In this document: in pieces, positions 1 through 7,166 of the stretch | Numbering within the stretch: position 1 is the stretch's first letter | How the letters are laid out: every line of letters begins with the position of its first letter | From: JBMNCQ01 sp049366715 | GTDB taxonomy: Bacteria > Bacillota > Peptococcia > Peptococcales > BICA1-8 | Length of the DNA stretch: 64,000 bases | Reading direction: 5' to 3' | Assembly (NCBI GenBank): GCA_049366715.1 | Contig: JBMNCQ010000083.1 | Coordinates: 62,001-126,000, forward strand | Translations under genes and position numbers: made by a program | Notes under the pieces: generated by a model | Told to the model about the DNA's origin: nothing | The model's database searches: none | What the model saw: the letters and a program-made list of their open reading frames with translations, nothing else

Positions 1-1
1 C

Positions 2-940
2 AATTACAGCATAGAAGAACGCCTGCGCAGGTTATATACCGTCCGCGACGGGGTACTGGGCTGCATTGATGCCGACAAGCGGGGCACGCTTGGCAATGAA
101 AGACTGGCCCGGGCCATGGAGCAGTGGATCTACTGGAACGAAAAGGGCCGGCGGGACAAATTTTACGAATATCTTCGGGAAACCGGCCTGTATGAAGAAT
201 CGTTTGCGGCTGAGCCCTCTCCTGAGGAGGAAACCGCCGTGCCCGAGGCTTCCCCCCTGCAAGAAGAGGCTGTGACTAAGCCTTCCTCCCCGGAGGAAGC
301 TGCCGCACCTAAATCCTCAGCCGGGCACGGGGCTGCGCCCGAGCCCTCTCCCGCAGCGGATCCGGCTACGCCTGCACCAGAAGCAGAACCGGCCGTGCCG
401 GTCTTTGCCTGGGTGCTGACGCAGGTGATCGATGAGGATGGCGCAGAATCTATTCGTGAACGCAACAAAAACTATGCAGGCGTATATGAGTATACCTCCA
501 GTTATGCAAGAAGCGATTTCTCAATTACGACAACATATGTTGGTAGAACCGATACCTATCCTGATCCGGATAAGCTGCATGGCGAAAGCGCAGCCTTCCA
601 CGCTTCTTTCAGCAAACCGCCTGAAACGATACAAGCCGGTGACCCTATATCCATAAAGCTTTCCTTGTCAGCCGGGGATATGAACCTTTCCTTTTTTACT
701 TTTTCCGGTAATGTCAGAAGTCGATTTCGAAAAAGCGGTTCGGGCTGGCAGAATTTTGCCGACGGGCAGGGCAATTACAGCTTCACATCGGAAAAGAAAA
801 ACAATTATGCATCATTTAATAAAACATTAACGGCAACGGCACCGGGCGGGAATAAAGGCGAGACCTTCGAAATGAGATTTTACTTGTATAGCGGGGTACA
901 ATTACAAACGACTTATGTTTATGAATGGAAAGAGGTTTAG
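2..940 (+). CDS. C-terminal part of an unidentified protein with an acidic Pro/Ala/Glu linker (5' truncated)
   Basis: The reading frame is open from the first bases of the window, so the gene begins upstream; 312 residues are visible. The first ~65 residues are charged and helical-looking (ERLRRLYTVRDG, then EQWIYWNEKGRRDKFYEYL). Residues ~66-130 are a low-complexity linker rich in Pro, Ala, Glu and Ser. The last ~180 residues are rich in aromatic, Thr and Ser residues and look beta-stranded, with no Cys. I do not recognise the family. An extended linker between two folded parts fits a modular surface or multi-domain protein, but no signal peptide can be seen because the start is missing. The first 450 bases are clearly GC-richer than the neighbouring genes. 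A rho-independent terminator follows at 1013-1046. Confidence 0.6.
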   Translation, partial: NYSIEERLRRLYTVRDGVLGCIDADKRGTLGNERLARAMEQWIYWNEKGRRDKFYEYLRETGLYEESFAAEPSPEEETAVPEASPLQEEAVTKPSSPEEAAAPKSSAGHGAAPEPSPAADPATPAPEAEPAVPVFAWVLTQVIDEDGAESIRERNKNYAGVYEYTSSYARSDFSITTTYVGRTDTYPDPDKLHGESAAFHASFSKPPETIQAGDPISIKLSLSAGDMNLSFFTFSGNVRSRFRKSGSGWQNFADGQGNYSFTSEKKNNYASFNKTLTATAPGGNKGETFEMRFYLYSGVQLQTTYVYEWKEV

Positions 941-1012
941 TCTGCCGAGGAACTGCGCGGTATTTCGACTAATTTATAAAGAGGCAAACAGGATGAGGAA
1001 TTGAATATGATC

Positions 1013-1046
1013 AGGCTGTTGATGTGAATCAATAGCCTATTTTTTT
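1013..1046 (+). terminator. Rho-independent terminator after the truncated first gene
   Basis: AGGCTGTTGAT (1013-1023) pairs with ATCAATAGCCT (1028-1038) around a GTGA loop, with one G-T wobble, and is followed by an 8-base T-rich run. It ends the upstream gene. A second small inverted repeat, TTTTGGGG/CCCCAAAA, lies at 1043-1067. Confidence 0.85.
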
Positions 1047-1106
1047 GGGGAATTTTAGCCCCCAAAAGCCGGGAGGATGGAATTTTGTTAAGAAAAATTT
1101 TTCAAT

Positions 1107-1122
1107 TGTAATCTGTATTACA
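1107..1122. promoter_or_regulatory. CRP/FNR-type operator upstream of the sulfotransferase gene
   Basis: TGTAATCTGTATTACA is a perfect 6-4-6 palindrome. Its shape (two 6-base half-sites, TGTA-N8-TACA) is that of CRP/FNR-superfamily sites. Its centre (1114.5) lies about 42 bases before the start predicted from the -10 at 1145-1150, the class II activator position. Which regulator binds cannot be told from this window. Confidence 0.55.
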
Positions 1123-1123
1123 G

Positions 1124-1150
1124 TTGTCTTTATAGTAGATATAATATAAT
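1124..1150 (+). promoter_or_regulatory. Probable promoter of the arylsulfate sulfotransferase gene
   Basis: A weak -35 (TTGTCT, 1124-1129) and two overlapping TATAAT hexamers (1140-1145 and 1145-1150) follow the palindrome directly. The -35 to second -10 spacing is 15, short of the ideal 17. A weak -35 with suboptimal spacing is typical of promoters needing an activator bound at about -41. Confidence 0.5.
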
Positions 1151-1240
1151 TTTATTAAAAGTTAAGCTTATACCAGATTATCTGTCCATAAAAGGATAGA
1201 AATTAGGTATTCATTATGAAGTGCAAAGGAGAGGGAAAAA

Positions 1241-3124
1241 ATGAGGAAATATTTGGAAGAAAAGAAACATTTAATTACTTTACAGAATGAGTCGGAAGAA
1301 AAATATTTAGCTGATTTCAGGGCCGGTAATTATACTTTAGAAAATCCTTTGGTCATTAAAAACCCCTATTTGATCAACCCTTTGGCGGCAGTGATCTGTT
1401 TTATGACAGAAGAAGAAACTACCGTAGAAATAACGGTTAAAGGCAAGGCGGTCCAAGGGGATTTCAGCCATAGTTTTGCTGCCGGTAAAGAGCATATCTT
1501 ACCAGTTTACGGATTGTATGATGATTATGAAAATACTGTTGTGTTAACCCTTGGCAACGGACAAAAATCGGAAGTTAAAATTGAAATTGCAGAGCTTAAT
1601 GTGAACAAAGCATTTTATTGTCATACGACTTACGAATATTTTGGCAAAGATATTATGACGATTTCCTCCACGACTCCTTTAATTGCTTCTTCCGTTACCT
1701 GCGGTTTTGATTATGCCGGTGATTTAAGATGGGTTATGACTGAAAAGGCCAGCTGGGATATCAAAAAATTAGCAAACGGAAGACTTTTGGTTACTTCTTA
1801 TCGTTCCATGCAAAAGCCCTATTATACTGTCGGTCTGATGGAGATAGACTTCTGTGGTAAGATCTATGTTGAATACAGACTGCCCGGCGGATACCATCAT
1901 GATGCTGTCGAACTGGAGAATGGGAACATCTTGGCGGCTTCTGATAACGACTTTGCCGAATCTGTTGAAGACTATGTGGTGGAAATTAAGCGGGAAACCG
2001 GTGAAATAATCAAATCATGGGATTTACTTAAAATGTTACCCAGGGAAGAAGGTAAAGCCGGTGACTGGAATCACCATGACTGGTTCCACAATAACGCAGT
2101 CTGGTATGATAAACCGACTAACTCTGTTACCATGTCCGGCCGTCATCAGGATGCCGTAATTAACTTCGATTATGATACGGGCAAGTTGAACTGGATTCTG
2201 GGAGATCCGGAAGGCTGGGGGGAAGAATGGCAGAAATATTTCTTTAAGAATGTAACAAAAGGTGATTTTGACTGGCAATATGAGCAGCATGCCGCCAGAA
2301 TCTTACCCAATGGGGATGTGTTTCTCTTCGATAACGGGACATACCGCTCCAAAAATGCAGCCGACAGAGTACCGCCAAATGAAAACTTCTCCCGGGGTGT
2401 TATCTACCGGATTGATACGGCTAAGATGGAAATAGAACAAGTATGGCAGTACGGCAAGGAGAGAGGGGCAGAATTTTATTCGCCGTATATTTGTAATGTA
2501 GATTATTACGGGGAAGGGCACTATATGGTTCATTCCGGAGGTATCTCCACTTACAGAGGAAAACACATGGATGAATTAGGCGCGATGCAGCTGAATAAAT
2601 ACCAAGACGAGCATATTCATTTGAACCTGGAGTCCACAACTGTTGAGCTGGTCAATGACGAAGTCAGATATGAGCTGAATGTTAAAGGCGGAAACTATTA
2701 CAGAGCAAGAAGGCTTGCTTTATATGACGAAACAACCGAACTTACATTAGGCAAAGGGAAATTTCTGGGCGGATTCGGGATAACTCCGGAATTCGGCATG
2801 AAGGTTAAATTTAAAGATGCCGGGGAAGAAGTTCTTGCAAAAAATAATGTCTCTTTAGTCCTGGAAGAAGACAGATTAGCACTGCGCGGGACATTTATCG
2901 AAGGTTCTCAGGTTCTACTGGAATTGCAGGGTAAAGACCAAGCCAAGTTTTATCTGATACCGACGGATGTGCATGATATTACTGCAGCCTGCCTTTCCTT
3001 CGAAGAACAAAAAGAAAATGATGTACAATTCTATGTAAGCAGGGAAGAATTAAGGGGTGACTTTGAGATTTATTTGAATATCGATAATGTAAAATATGAT
3101 ACGAAGCTGTCGGTAAAATTATAA
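1241..3124 (+). CDS. assT: Arylsulfate sulfotransferase (AssT), apparently cytoplasmic
   Basis: This 627-residue protein belongs to the PAPS-independent arylsulfotransferase family, which moves sulfate from one phenolic sulfate ester to another phenol through a sulfohistidine intermediate. Family landmarks are present: His219/His220 in GGYHHDAVELENG, His283 in DWFHNNAVWYD, Arg301 in SGRHQDAV and His350 in WQYEQHAARILPNGD. These match the active-site His/His/Arg/His set of E. coli AssT. The N-terminus (MRKYLEEKKHLITLQ) is charged with no hydrophobic segment, so no signal peptide is visible; E. coli AssT by contrast is periplasmic. AGGAGAGGG precedes the ATG. A thioredoxin and a thioredoxin-reductase-like gene follow, separated by a hairpin. 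The upstream CRP/FNR-type palindrome suggests regulated expression. Confidence 0.85.
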   Translation: MRKYLEEKKHLITLQNESEEKYLADFRAGNYTLENPLVIKNPYLINPLAAVICFMTEEETTVEITVKGKAVQGDFSHSFAAGKEHILPVYGLYDDYENTVVLTLGNGQKSEVKIEIAELNVNKAFYCHTTYEYFGKDIMTISSTTPLIASSVTCGFDYAGDLRWVMTEKASWDIKKLANGRLLVTSYRSMQKPYYTVGLMEIDFCGKIYVEYRLPGGYHHDAVELENGNILAASDNDFAESVEDYVVEIKRETGEIIKSWDLLKMLPREEGKAGDWNHHDWFHNNAVWYDKPTNSVTMSGRHQDAVINFDYDTGKLNWILGDPEGWGEEWQKYFFKNVTKGDFDWQYEQHAARILPNGDVFLFDNGTYRSKNAADRVPPNENFSRGVIYRIDTAKMEIEQVWQYGKERGAEFYSPYICNVDYYGEGHYMVHSGGISTYRGKHMDELGAMQLNKYQDEHIHLNLESTTVELVNDEVRYELNVKGGNYYRARRLALYDETTELTLGKGKFLGGFGITPEFGMKVKFKDAGEEVLAKNNVSLVLEEDRLALRGTFIEGSQVLLELQGKDQAKFYLIPTDVHDITAACLSFEEQKENDVQFYVSREELRGDFEIYLNIDNVKYDTKLSVKL

Positions 3125-3157
3125 ACGGCAGTTAAATCTGTTTAACGGCTGCCAATT

Positions 3158-3197
3158 CAGGGTTTTTTCGGAGATTGTGATTTACGGAGAAACCCTG
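3158..3197 (+). other. Inverted repeat between the sulfotransferase and thioredoxin genes
   Basis: CAGGGTTT (3158-3165) pairs with AAACCCTG (3190-3197); TC/GA extend the stem. The loop is about 20 bases and no T tract follows, so it is a poor terminator. It may act as an mRNA stabiliser or regulatory hairpin ahead of the thioredoxin ribosome binding site. Confidence 0.4.
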
Positions 3198-3235
3198 GTG
3201 ATTGGTGTAATTAACTAGCGCAGGAGGGAGCGAAA

Positions 3236-3556
3236 ATGGTACTTAAAACAGTTGATACAAAAGCTTTTGATGAAGCAGTTTTTAACAATAATGAAACATG
3301 CGTAGTTGTATTTTCCAGAAAAGGCTGTCATGTTTGCCAGGAAGTTGTCCCCAGGGTTGAAGAAATTTCTCCCCGCTATACCGGCAAACTGTCTTTTTAT
3401 TATGTAGATGTGGAGGAAGAAAAGGATTTATTTAAAAAGTTCTCTCTCAAAGGAGTTCCACAGCTGTTATTTTTTAAAGAAGGAGAGTTTCATGGCAAAC
3501 TGGCAGGAGATGTGGACGAGGAAGATATTGAAGAAAAAATTGCAGACTTAATATAA
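3236..3556 (+). CDS. Thioredoxin-family protein with CHVC active site
   Basis: A 106-residue single-domain thioredoxin. The redox motif is Cys31-His-Val-Cys34 (SRKGCHVCQ) instead of the classical CGPC, which usually shifts redox potential or partner choice. The cis-proline loop GVPQLLFF and the central strand FYYVDVEEE are present. CAGGAGGGAGCG supplies a strong ribosome binding site before the ATG. It lies 15 bases upstream of the TrxR-like gene, so the two are very probably co-transcribed and partners. It could serve the neighbouring sulfotransferase or act as a general disulfide reductant. Confidence 0.85.
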   Translation: MVLKTVDTKAFDEAVFNNNETCVVVFSRKGCHVCQEVVPRVEEISPRYTGKLSFYYVDVEEEKDLFKKFSLKGVPQLLFFKEGEFHGKLAGDVDEEDIEEKIADLI

Positions 3557-3571
3557 GAGGTGCGTACAGGT

Positions 3572-4780
3572 ATGGCTGATTACGATATGATCATCATCGG
3601 AGGCGGCCCGGCAGGGCTGACTTCCGCTATTTACGGAGCCAGAGCAAGATTAAAAACTTTGGTGATTAATAAAGGGAGTATGGGAGGACTGGCTCAGACT
3701 ACCCGGGAAATCGTCAATTATCCCGGCTATGGCCAGATAAGCGGTCCGGAATTAATGCAGAGTTTTAAAAATCATGCTGAGAATTTTGGTGCGGAGTTTT
3801 TAAAAGATGAAGTCGTCCGGATTGATTTTTCTCAGGAAGAAAAAAAGATTAAAACCAAAAAAGGAAAAGAGTTTTCGGCTAGAGCAGTCATTTTAGCCTG
3901 TGGTACCCAGCCCCGGCTTTTAAATATTCCCGGTGAAACCAGATTTAGAGGCAGTGGTGTTGCATATTGTGCTACCTGTGATGCCGAATTCTTTGCCGGG
4001 GAGGATGTCGTTGTAGTTGGCAGTGGTGACCAGGCCATAGAAGAAGGTATCTATATCACCAAATTTGCGAAAAAAGTAACGGTTATTGTCCTGCATGATG
4101 AAGGAACCCTGGATTGTAACAAGCTCAGTGCGGAGAAAGCTTTGCGCAATGAAAAAATGGAGTTCATCTGGAATTCAACAATTGCAGAAGTTTTTGGTGA
4201 TTACAATGTGCAAGGTGTGAAAATTAAAAACATTAAAACAGGAGAAAGTTCGGAGCTGGCCTGTCAGGGCATCTTCTTTTTTGTGGGTATGGTACCTGCG
4301 ACGAATTTTTTAACAGACAGCGGAATAAAGCTAAATCAACAGGGATTTATTCCTGTTAACGAGTTAATGGAAACGAACCTCGAAGGTGTTTATGCCGTGG
4401 GTGACAACAGGGTTAAATATTTGCGGCAGGTGGTATCTGCCGCAGGTGACGGGGCAACTGCCGCAGTTGCCGCCGAAAGGTATCTGGAAGAATTGGCTGA
4501 TTTTCATAAGAACATCTTAGAAAATGAATCCGTGATATTGTCATTTTTTAATCCTCTGATGGATGACAGTTTAGCTTTCAACACTATTTTGGAAAAAACT
4601 GTTCTGGAGAGTGAGGGGAAATATAAGCTTGTCAAAGTGGATATTTCCAGAAAAAAAACGTTATCCGCCAAATATGGCGTAAAAAAAGCCCCGGCAGCTC
4701 TTTTGCTGAAAAAAGGCGCAATGATCAGGAAGCTTAAATTTTCTACTGATCCGGAGGAAATAAAAGCTCAGTTAAGATGA
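3572..4780 (+). CDS. Thioredoxin-reductase-like flavoprotein with fused degenerate thioredoxin domain
   Basis: The start is ATG 3572, served by AAGAGGTG; an in-frame GTG at 3560 lies inside that site. Residues 1-300 are a TrxR-type flavoprotein: FAD motif GGGPAGLTSAIYGAR, redox pair Cys133-Ala-Thr-Cys136 (CATCDAEFF), and the C-terminal FAD motif VYAVGDNR. The second dinucleotide motif reads GSGDQAIEEG, and the NADPH 2'-phosphate motif HRRxxFR is replaced by LHDEGTLD, so NADPH may not be the donor. Residues ~303-402 look like a second thioredoxin fold in which the CxxC is lost (FFNPLMDD) but a KAPAALLL cis-proline-like loop remains. Usual TrxR length is ~310, so this is about 90 residues longer. 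A ferredoxin- or flavin-dependent reductase is possible. Confidence 0.75.
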   Translation: MADYDMIIIGGGPAGLTSAIYGARARLKTLVINKGSMGGLAQTTREIVNYPGYGQISGPELMQSFKNHAENFGAEFLKDEVVRIDFSQEEKKIKTKKGKEFSARAVILACGTQPRLLNIPGETRFRGSGVAYCATCDAEFFAGEDVVVVGSGDQAIEEGIYITKFAKKVTVIVLHDEGTLDCNKLSAEKALRNEKMEFIWNSTIAEVFGDYNVQGVKIKNIKTGESSELACQGIFFFVGMVPATNFLTDSGIKLNQQGFIPVNELMETNLEGVYAVGDNRVKYLRQVVSAAGDGATAAVAAERYLEELADFHKNILENESVILSFFNPLMDDSLAFNTILEKTVLESEGKYKLVKVDISRKKTLSAKYGVKKAPAALLLKKGAMIRKLKFSTDPEEIKAQLR

Positions 4781-4799
4781 ATAAAGAGAAATATAATTG

Positions 4800-4841
4800 A
4801 AAAGACTGCTAATCCTTGCCTAAAGGGTAGTAGTCTTTTTG
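4800..4841 (+). terminator. Rho-independent terminator after the TrxR-like gene
   Basis: AAAGACTGCTA and TAGTAGTCTTT pair (one G-T wobble) around a short loop that contains an extra CC/GG pairing, and the stem ends in a T run. It closes the assT-trx-trxR group. Confidence 0.8.
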
Positions 4842-5004
4842 GTGTCTTTAAACAGAGTGATTGAGCAGAAACATAGTAAGTTTATTGAGGAATCCGGCGG
4901 GCTGATCAAAGTAAATTTTTGAATTTTAAAAATTCCCGGAAAATATAAAGGGAAATGAAGGAAGAAATAGAAATTTGAATAAAAAGTTTTTAGGAGGGAG
5001 GAAA

Positions 5005-6975
5005 ATGAAATCAGGGGAGCGGGTGGCGATTTTGGATGAACTAAAAGACTCTTGGCATGTATTTATTACGACTAAATCTTCTCCGGAAAAAATAAGGACA
5101 GTAATCCTTGAATCATGGTACAGGTGCTTAAAAAAAGGCGTTGATCCTTATCAGAAAAAGGTAAAGAAAATTTTAAATGCAAAACAATTGGAAAAATTGC
5201 GCGCAGAGCATGAAGAATTAATGGTCATTAGTAATCCTATTATGGAAAACCTTTATAAATTTGTGATCGGTTCCGGCTTTCTAGTGACCCTGACGACCAA
5301 AACAGGTATTATTTTAAAAATTATCGGGGATGAGGATGTGAAGAAATCCTTAGAAACGGGCAATTTTTCCGAGGGGGCCGATTGGAGTGAAGAAAGTGCA
5401 GGCACCAATGCTATCGGAACAGCTCTCGCTAATGGCGGGCCAATTCAGATTTTTGCTTATGAACATTTTTGTATTTGTTCCCATAAATCAACTTGTTCTT
5501 GTGCGCCCATCAGAGATGCGGCAGGAAATATTATCGGTGCTTTAGATTTAACCGGGGACTTTTTTAATGTGAACAGTCATACCTTAGGCATGGCTGTTGC
5601 GGCTGCCAACGCTATTGAGAATTGTCTGCGCATATTGCGGGAAGAAAAAAAATGTCAGCTGGCCAATACCTATAAAAATATCATTATTGATTCAATATCC
5701 GAAGGAATAATTGCTACGGATTATCAAGGAAATATTACCCATATTAACGGAATTGCTGAAAAAATCTTAAATATCGGTCAAGGTAATAACAATAGCCTGC
5801 ACCGGAATATCAAAGAAGTCTTACCTCCCCAGAATGAAAGTTTCTTTAATATCTTTGTTTCCGGAAAATATTTAACTGATGAAGAGATAAATATTTATAC
5901 CGCTAAAGGACCTTGCAGATATACCGTCACTTCCCGGCCGATTATCAATGATAATGGGAATCCGGAAGGGACCGTAATCGTAATAAATGAAATCAAAAGG
6001 GCTAAAAAAATAGCGCAAAGGATGTCGGGTGCTTCAGCTAAATTTACATTTAACAATTTAATCGGCAGAAATAAACTTTTTTTGGAAACCATTGAAACCG
6101 CTAAGCTGGCTGCGGCCAGTGATTCTAATATTCTTTTGCTCGGTGAAAGCGGTACGGGCAAGGATATTTTTGCCCAGGCCATTCATAATGAGAGTTACCG
6201 GCGCAGCGGTCCTTTTGTTGTCTTAAACTGCGGTGCCTTACCTAAAGAATTGATCGGCAGCGAATTATTCGGTTTTACGGACGGTGCCTTTACCGGCGCG
6301 AAAAGAGGAGGTAATCCGGGTAAATTTGAACTGGCAGACGGAGGAACAATCTTTTTGGATGAAATAGGGGAGATGCCTTTAGAACTGCAAATTAATCTCT
6401 TAAGGGTTATCGAGCAAAAGCGGGTTAGAAGAATTGGTGCTAATGAGGAGATCCCCGTAGATGTAAGGATTATCGCAGCAACAAATAAAAACTTAGTTGA
6501 AGCTGTGCGCAAAGGACTTTTCAGAGAAGATTTATTTTACCGCTTAAATGTACTCTCCATCAAAATGATTCCCCTTCGAGAAAGAAAAGAGGACATCCCC
6601 TTACTTGTTAAGCATTTTTATCGCTTGCTCTTAGATAAAACAACCAAAAATGCTTCCGATATTTCTGATCCTTATCTTAAAGCTTTGCAGAAATATCATT
6701 GGCCCGGAAATATTCGTGAACTGCAAAACGTTGTGGAAAGGGCCGTTAATTTATCGAAAACCGGTGAACTGAAATTGGAATATCTGCCGGAGGAAATAAA
6801 GGAAAAAGAAAGTGAGCGGAAAATTCCAAATATCAAGATTGAGACAGTGGAAAAAGAAATCATTTTTAATTTAATGAAAACGCATAACGGTAATATTACC
6901 CGGGTAGCCAATAACTTGGGGATTGCCCGGACAACTTTGTACCGTAAACTGGATAAATATAATCTAAATAAATAA
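5005..6975 (+). CDS. Sigma-54-dependent transcriptional activator (GAF-PAS-AAA+-Fis)
   Basis: ATG 5005 follows AGGAGGGAGG; an upstream in-frame TTG (4975) has no such site. The 656-residue protein has AcoR-like architecture. The N-terminus carries the ESWYRC motif common in this family. A GAF-type sensor domain (~70-210) holds four clustered Cys (FCICSHKSTCSC, residues 156-166) that might bind metal or sense redox. A PAS domain spans ~222-335. The AAA+ domain (~350-585) has Walker A GESGTGKD, the sigma-54 contact loop GAFTGA and FLDEIGEM. A Fis-type helix-turn-helix ends the protein (NGNITRVANNLGIARTTLYRKL). A near-consensus -24/-12 promoter lies 126 bases past its stop, so it almost certainly activates the catabolic operon that follows. 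Confidence 0.9.
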   Translation: MKSGERVAILDELKDSWHVFITTKSSPEKIRTVILESWYRCLKKGVDPYQKKVKKILNAKQLEKLRAEHEELMVISNPIMENLYKFVIGSGFLVTLTTKTGIILKIIGDEDVKKSLETGNFSEGADWSEESAGTNAIGTALANGGPIQIFAYEHFCICSHKSTCSCAPIRDAAGNIIGALDLTGDFFNVNSHTLGMAVAAANAIENCLRILREEKKCQLANTYKNIIIDSISEGIIATDYQGNITHINGIAEKILNIGQGNNNSLHRNIKEVLPPQNESFFNIFVSGKYLTDEEINIYTAKGPCRYTVTSRPIINDNGNPEGTVIVINEIKRAKKIAQRMSGASAKFTFNNLIGRNKLFLETIETAKLAAASDSNILLLGESGTGKDIFAQAIHNESYRRSGPFVVLNCGALPKELIGSELFGFTDGAFTGAKRGGNPGKFELADGGTIFLDEIGEMPLELQINLLRVIEQKRVRRIGANEEIPVDVRIIAATNKNLVEAVRKGLFREDLFYRLNVLSIKMIPLRERKEDIPLLVKHFYRLLLDKTTKNASDISDPYLKALQKYHWPGNIRELQNVVERAVNLSKTGELKLEYLPEEIKEKESERKIPNIKIETVEKEIIFNLMKTHNGNITRVANNLGIARTTLYRKLDKYNLNK

Positions 6976-6991
6976 TCAACAGACTATTTGC

Positions 6992-7020
6992 ACAGCTATC
7001 CTCAGGATAGCTGTTTTTTT
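6992..7020 (+). terminator. Rho-independent terminator of the sigma-54 activator gene
   Basis: ACAGCTATCC (6992-7001), TCA loop, GGATAGCTGT (7005-7014), then seven T. This is a perfect 10-bp stem, so the activator gene is transcribed apart from the operon below. Confidence 0.92.
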
Positions 7021-7024
7021 GTAG

Positions 7025-7061
7025 TGTACCAATGTACAACACTGTAGTGATTTGCGACAGT
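7025..7061. promoter_or_regulatory. Candidate enhancer sites for the sigma-54 activator
   Basis: TGTACCAATGTACA (7025-7038) is a perfect 5-4-5 palindrome. Just after it ACTGT (7041-7045) and ACAGT (7057-7061) form a second inverted repeat with an 11-base spacer. Both lie 40-75 bases upstream of the -24 element, roughly where bacterial enhancer-binding proteins bind. Assignment rests on position and symmetry only. Confidence 0.45.
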
Positions 7062-7100
7062 ATTCTCCTGTCCAAACACAGGCTTTTGGTCCCTTTTGCT

Positions 7101-7116
7101 TGGCATATTTTTTGCA
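7101..7116 (+). promoter_or_regulatory. Sigma-54 (-24/-12) promoter of the 4-hydroxybutyrate/short-chain acid operon
   Basis: TGGCATATTTTTTGCA matches the 16-base consensus TGGCAY-N5-TTGCW with exact GG-to-GC spacing. It lies 50 bases before the transporter start and downstream of the sigma-54 activator gene. Confidence 0.88.
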
Positions 7117-7166
7117 AAATATTATTTATGAAGTTTATATAAATAATTTATCAAAGGAGGAAAGTT

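Noticed and set aside
163..468. Minus-strand open frame across the Pro/Ala linker of the first gene
   Set aside because: Open only because of the GC-rich repeat-like linker codons; no ribosome site and no recognisable protein.
4941..4960. Palindrome upstream of the sigma-54 activator as a CodY box
   Set aside because: GAATTTTAAAAATTC is symmetric, but the spacing between AATTTT and AAAATT is 1 instead of the 3 in the CodY consensus; it is AT-rich and may be chance.
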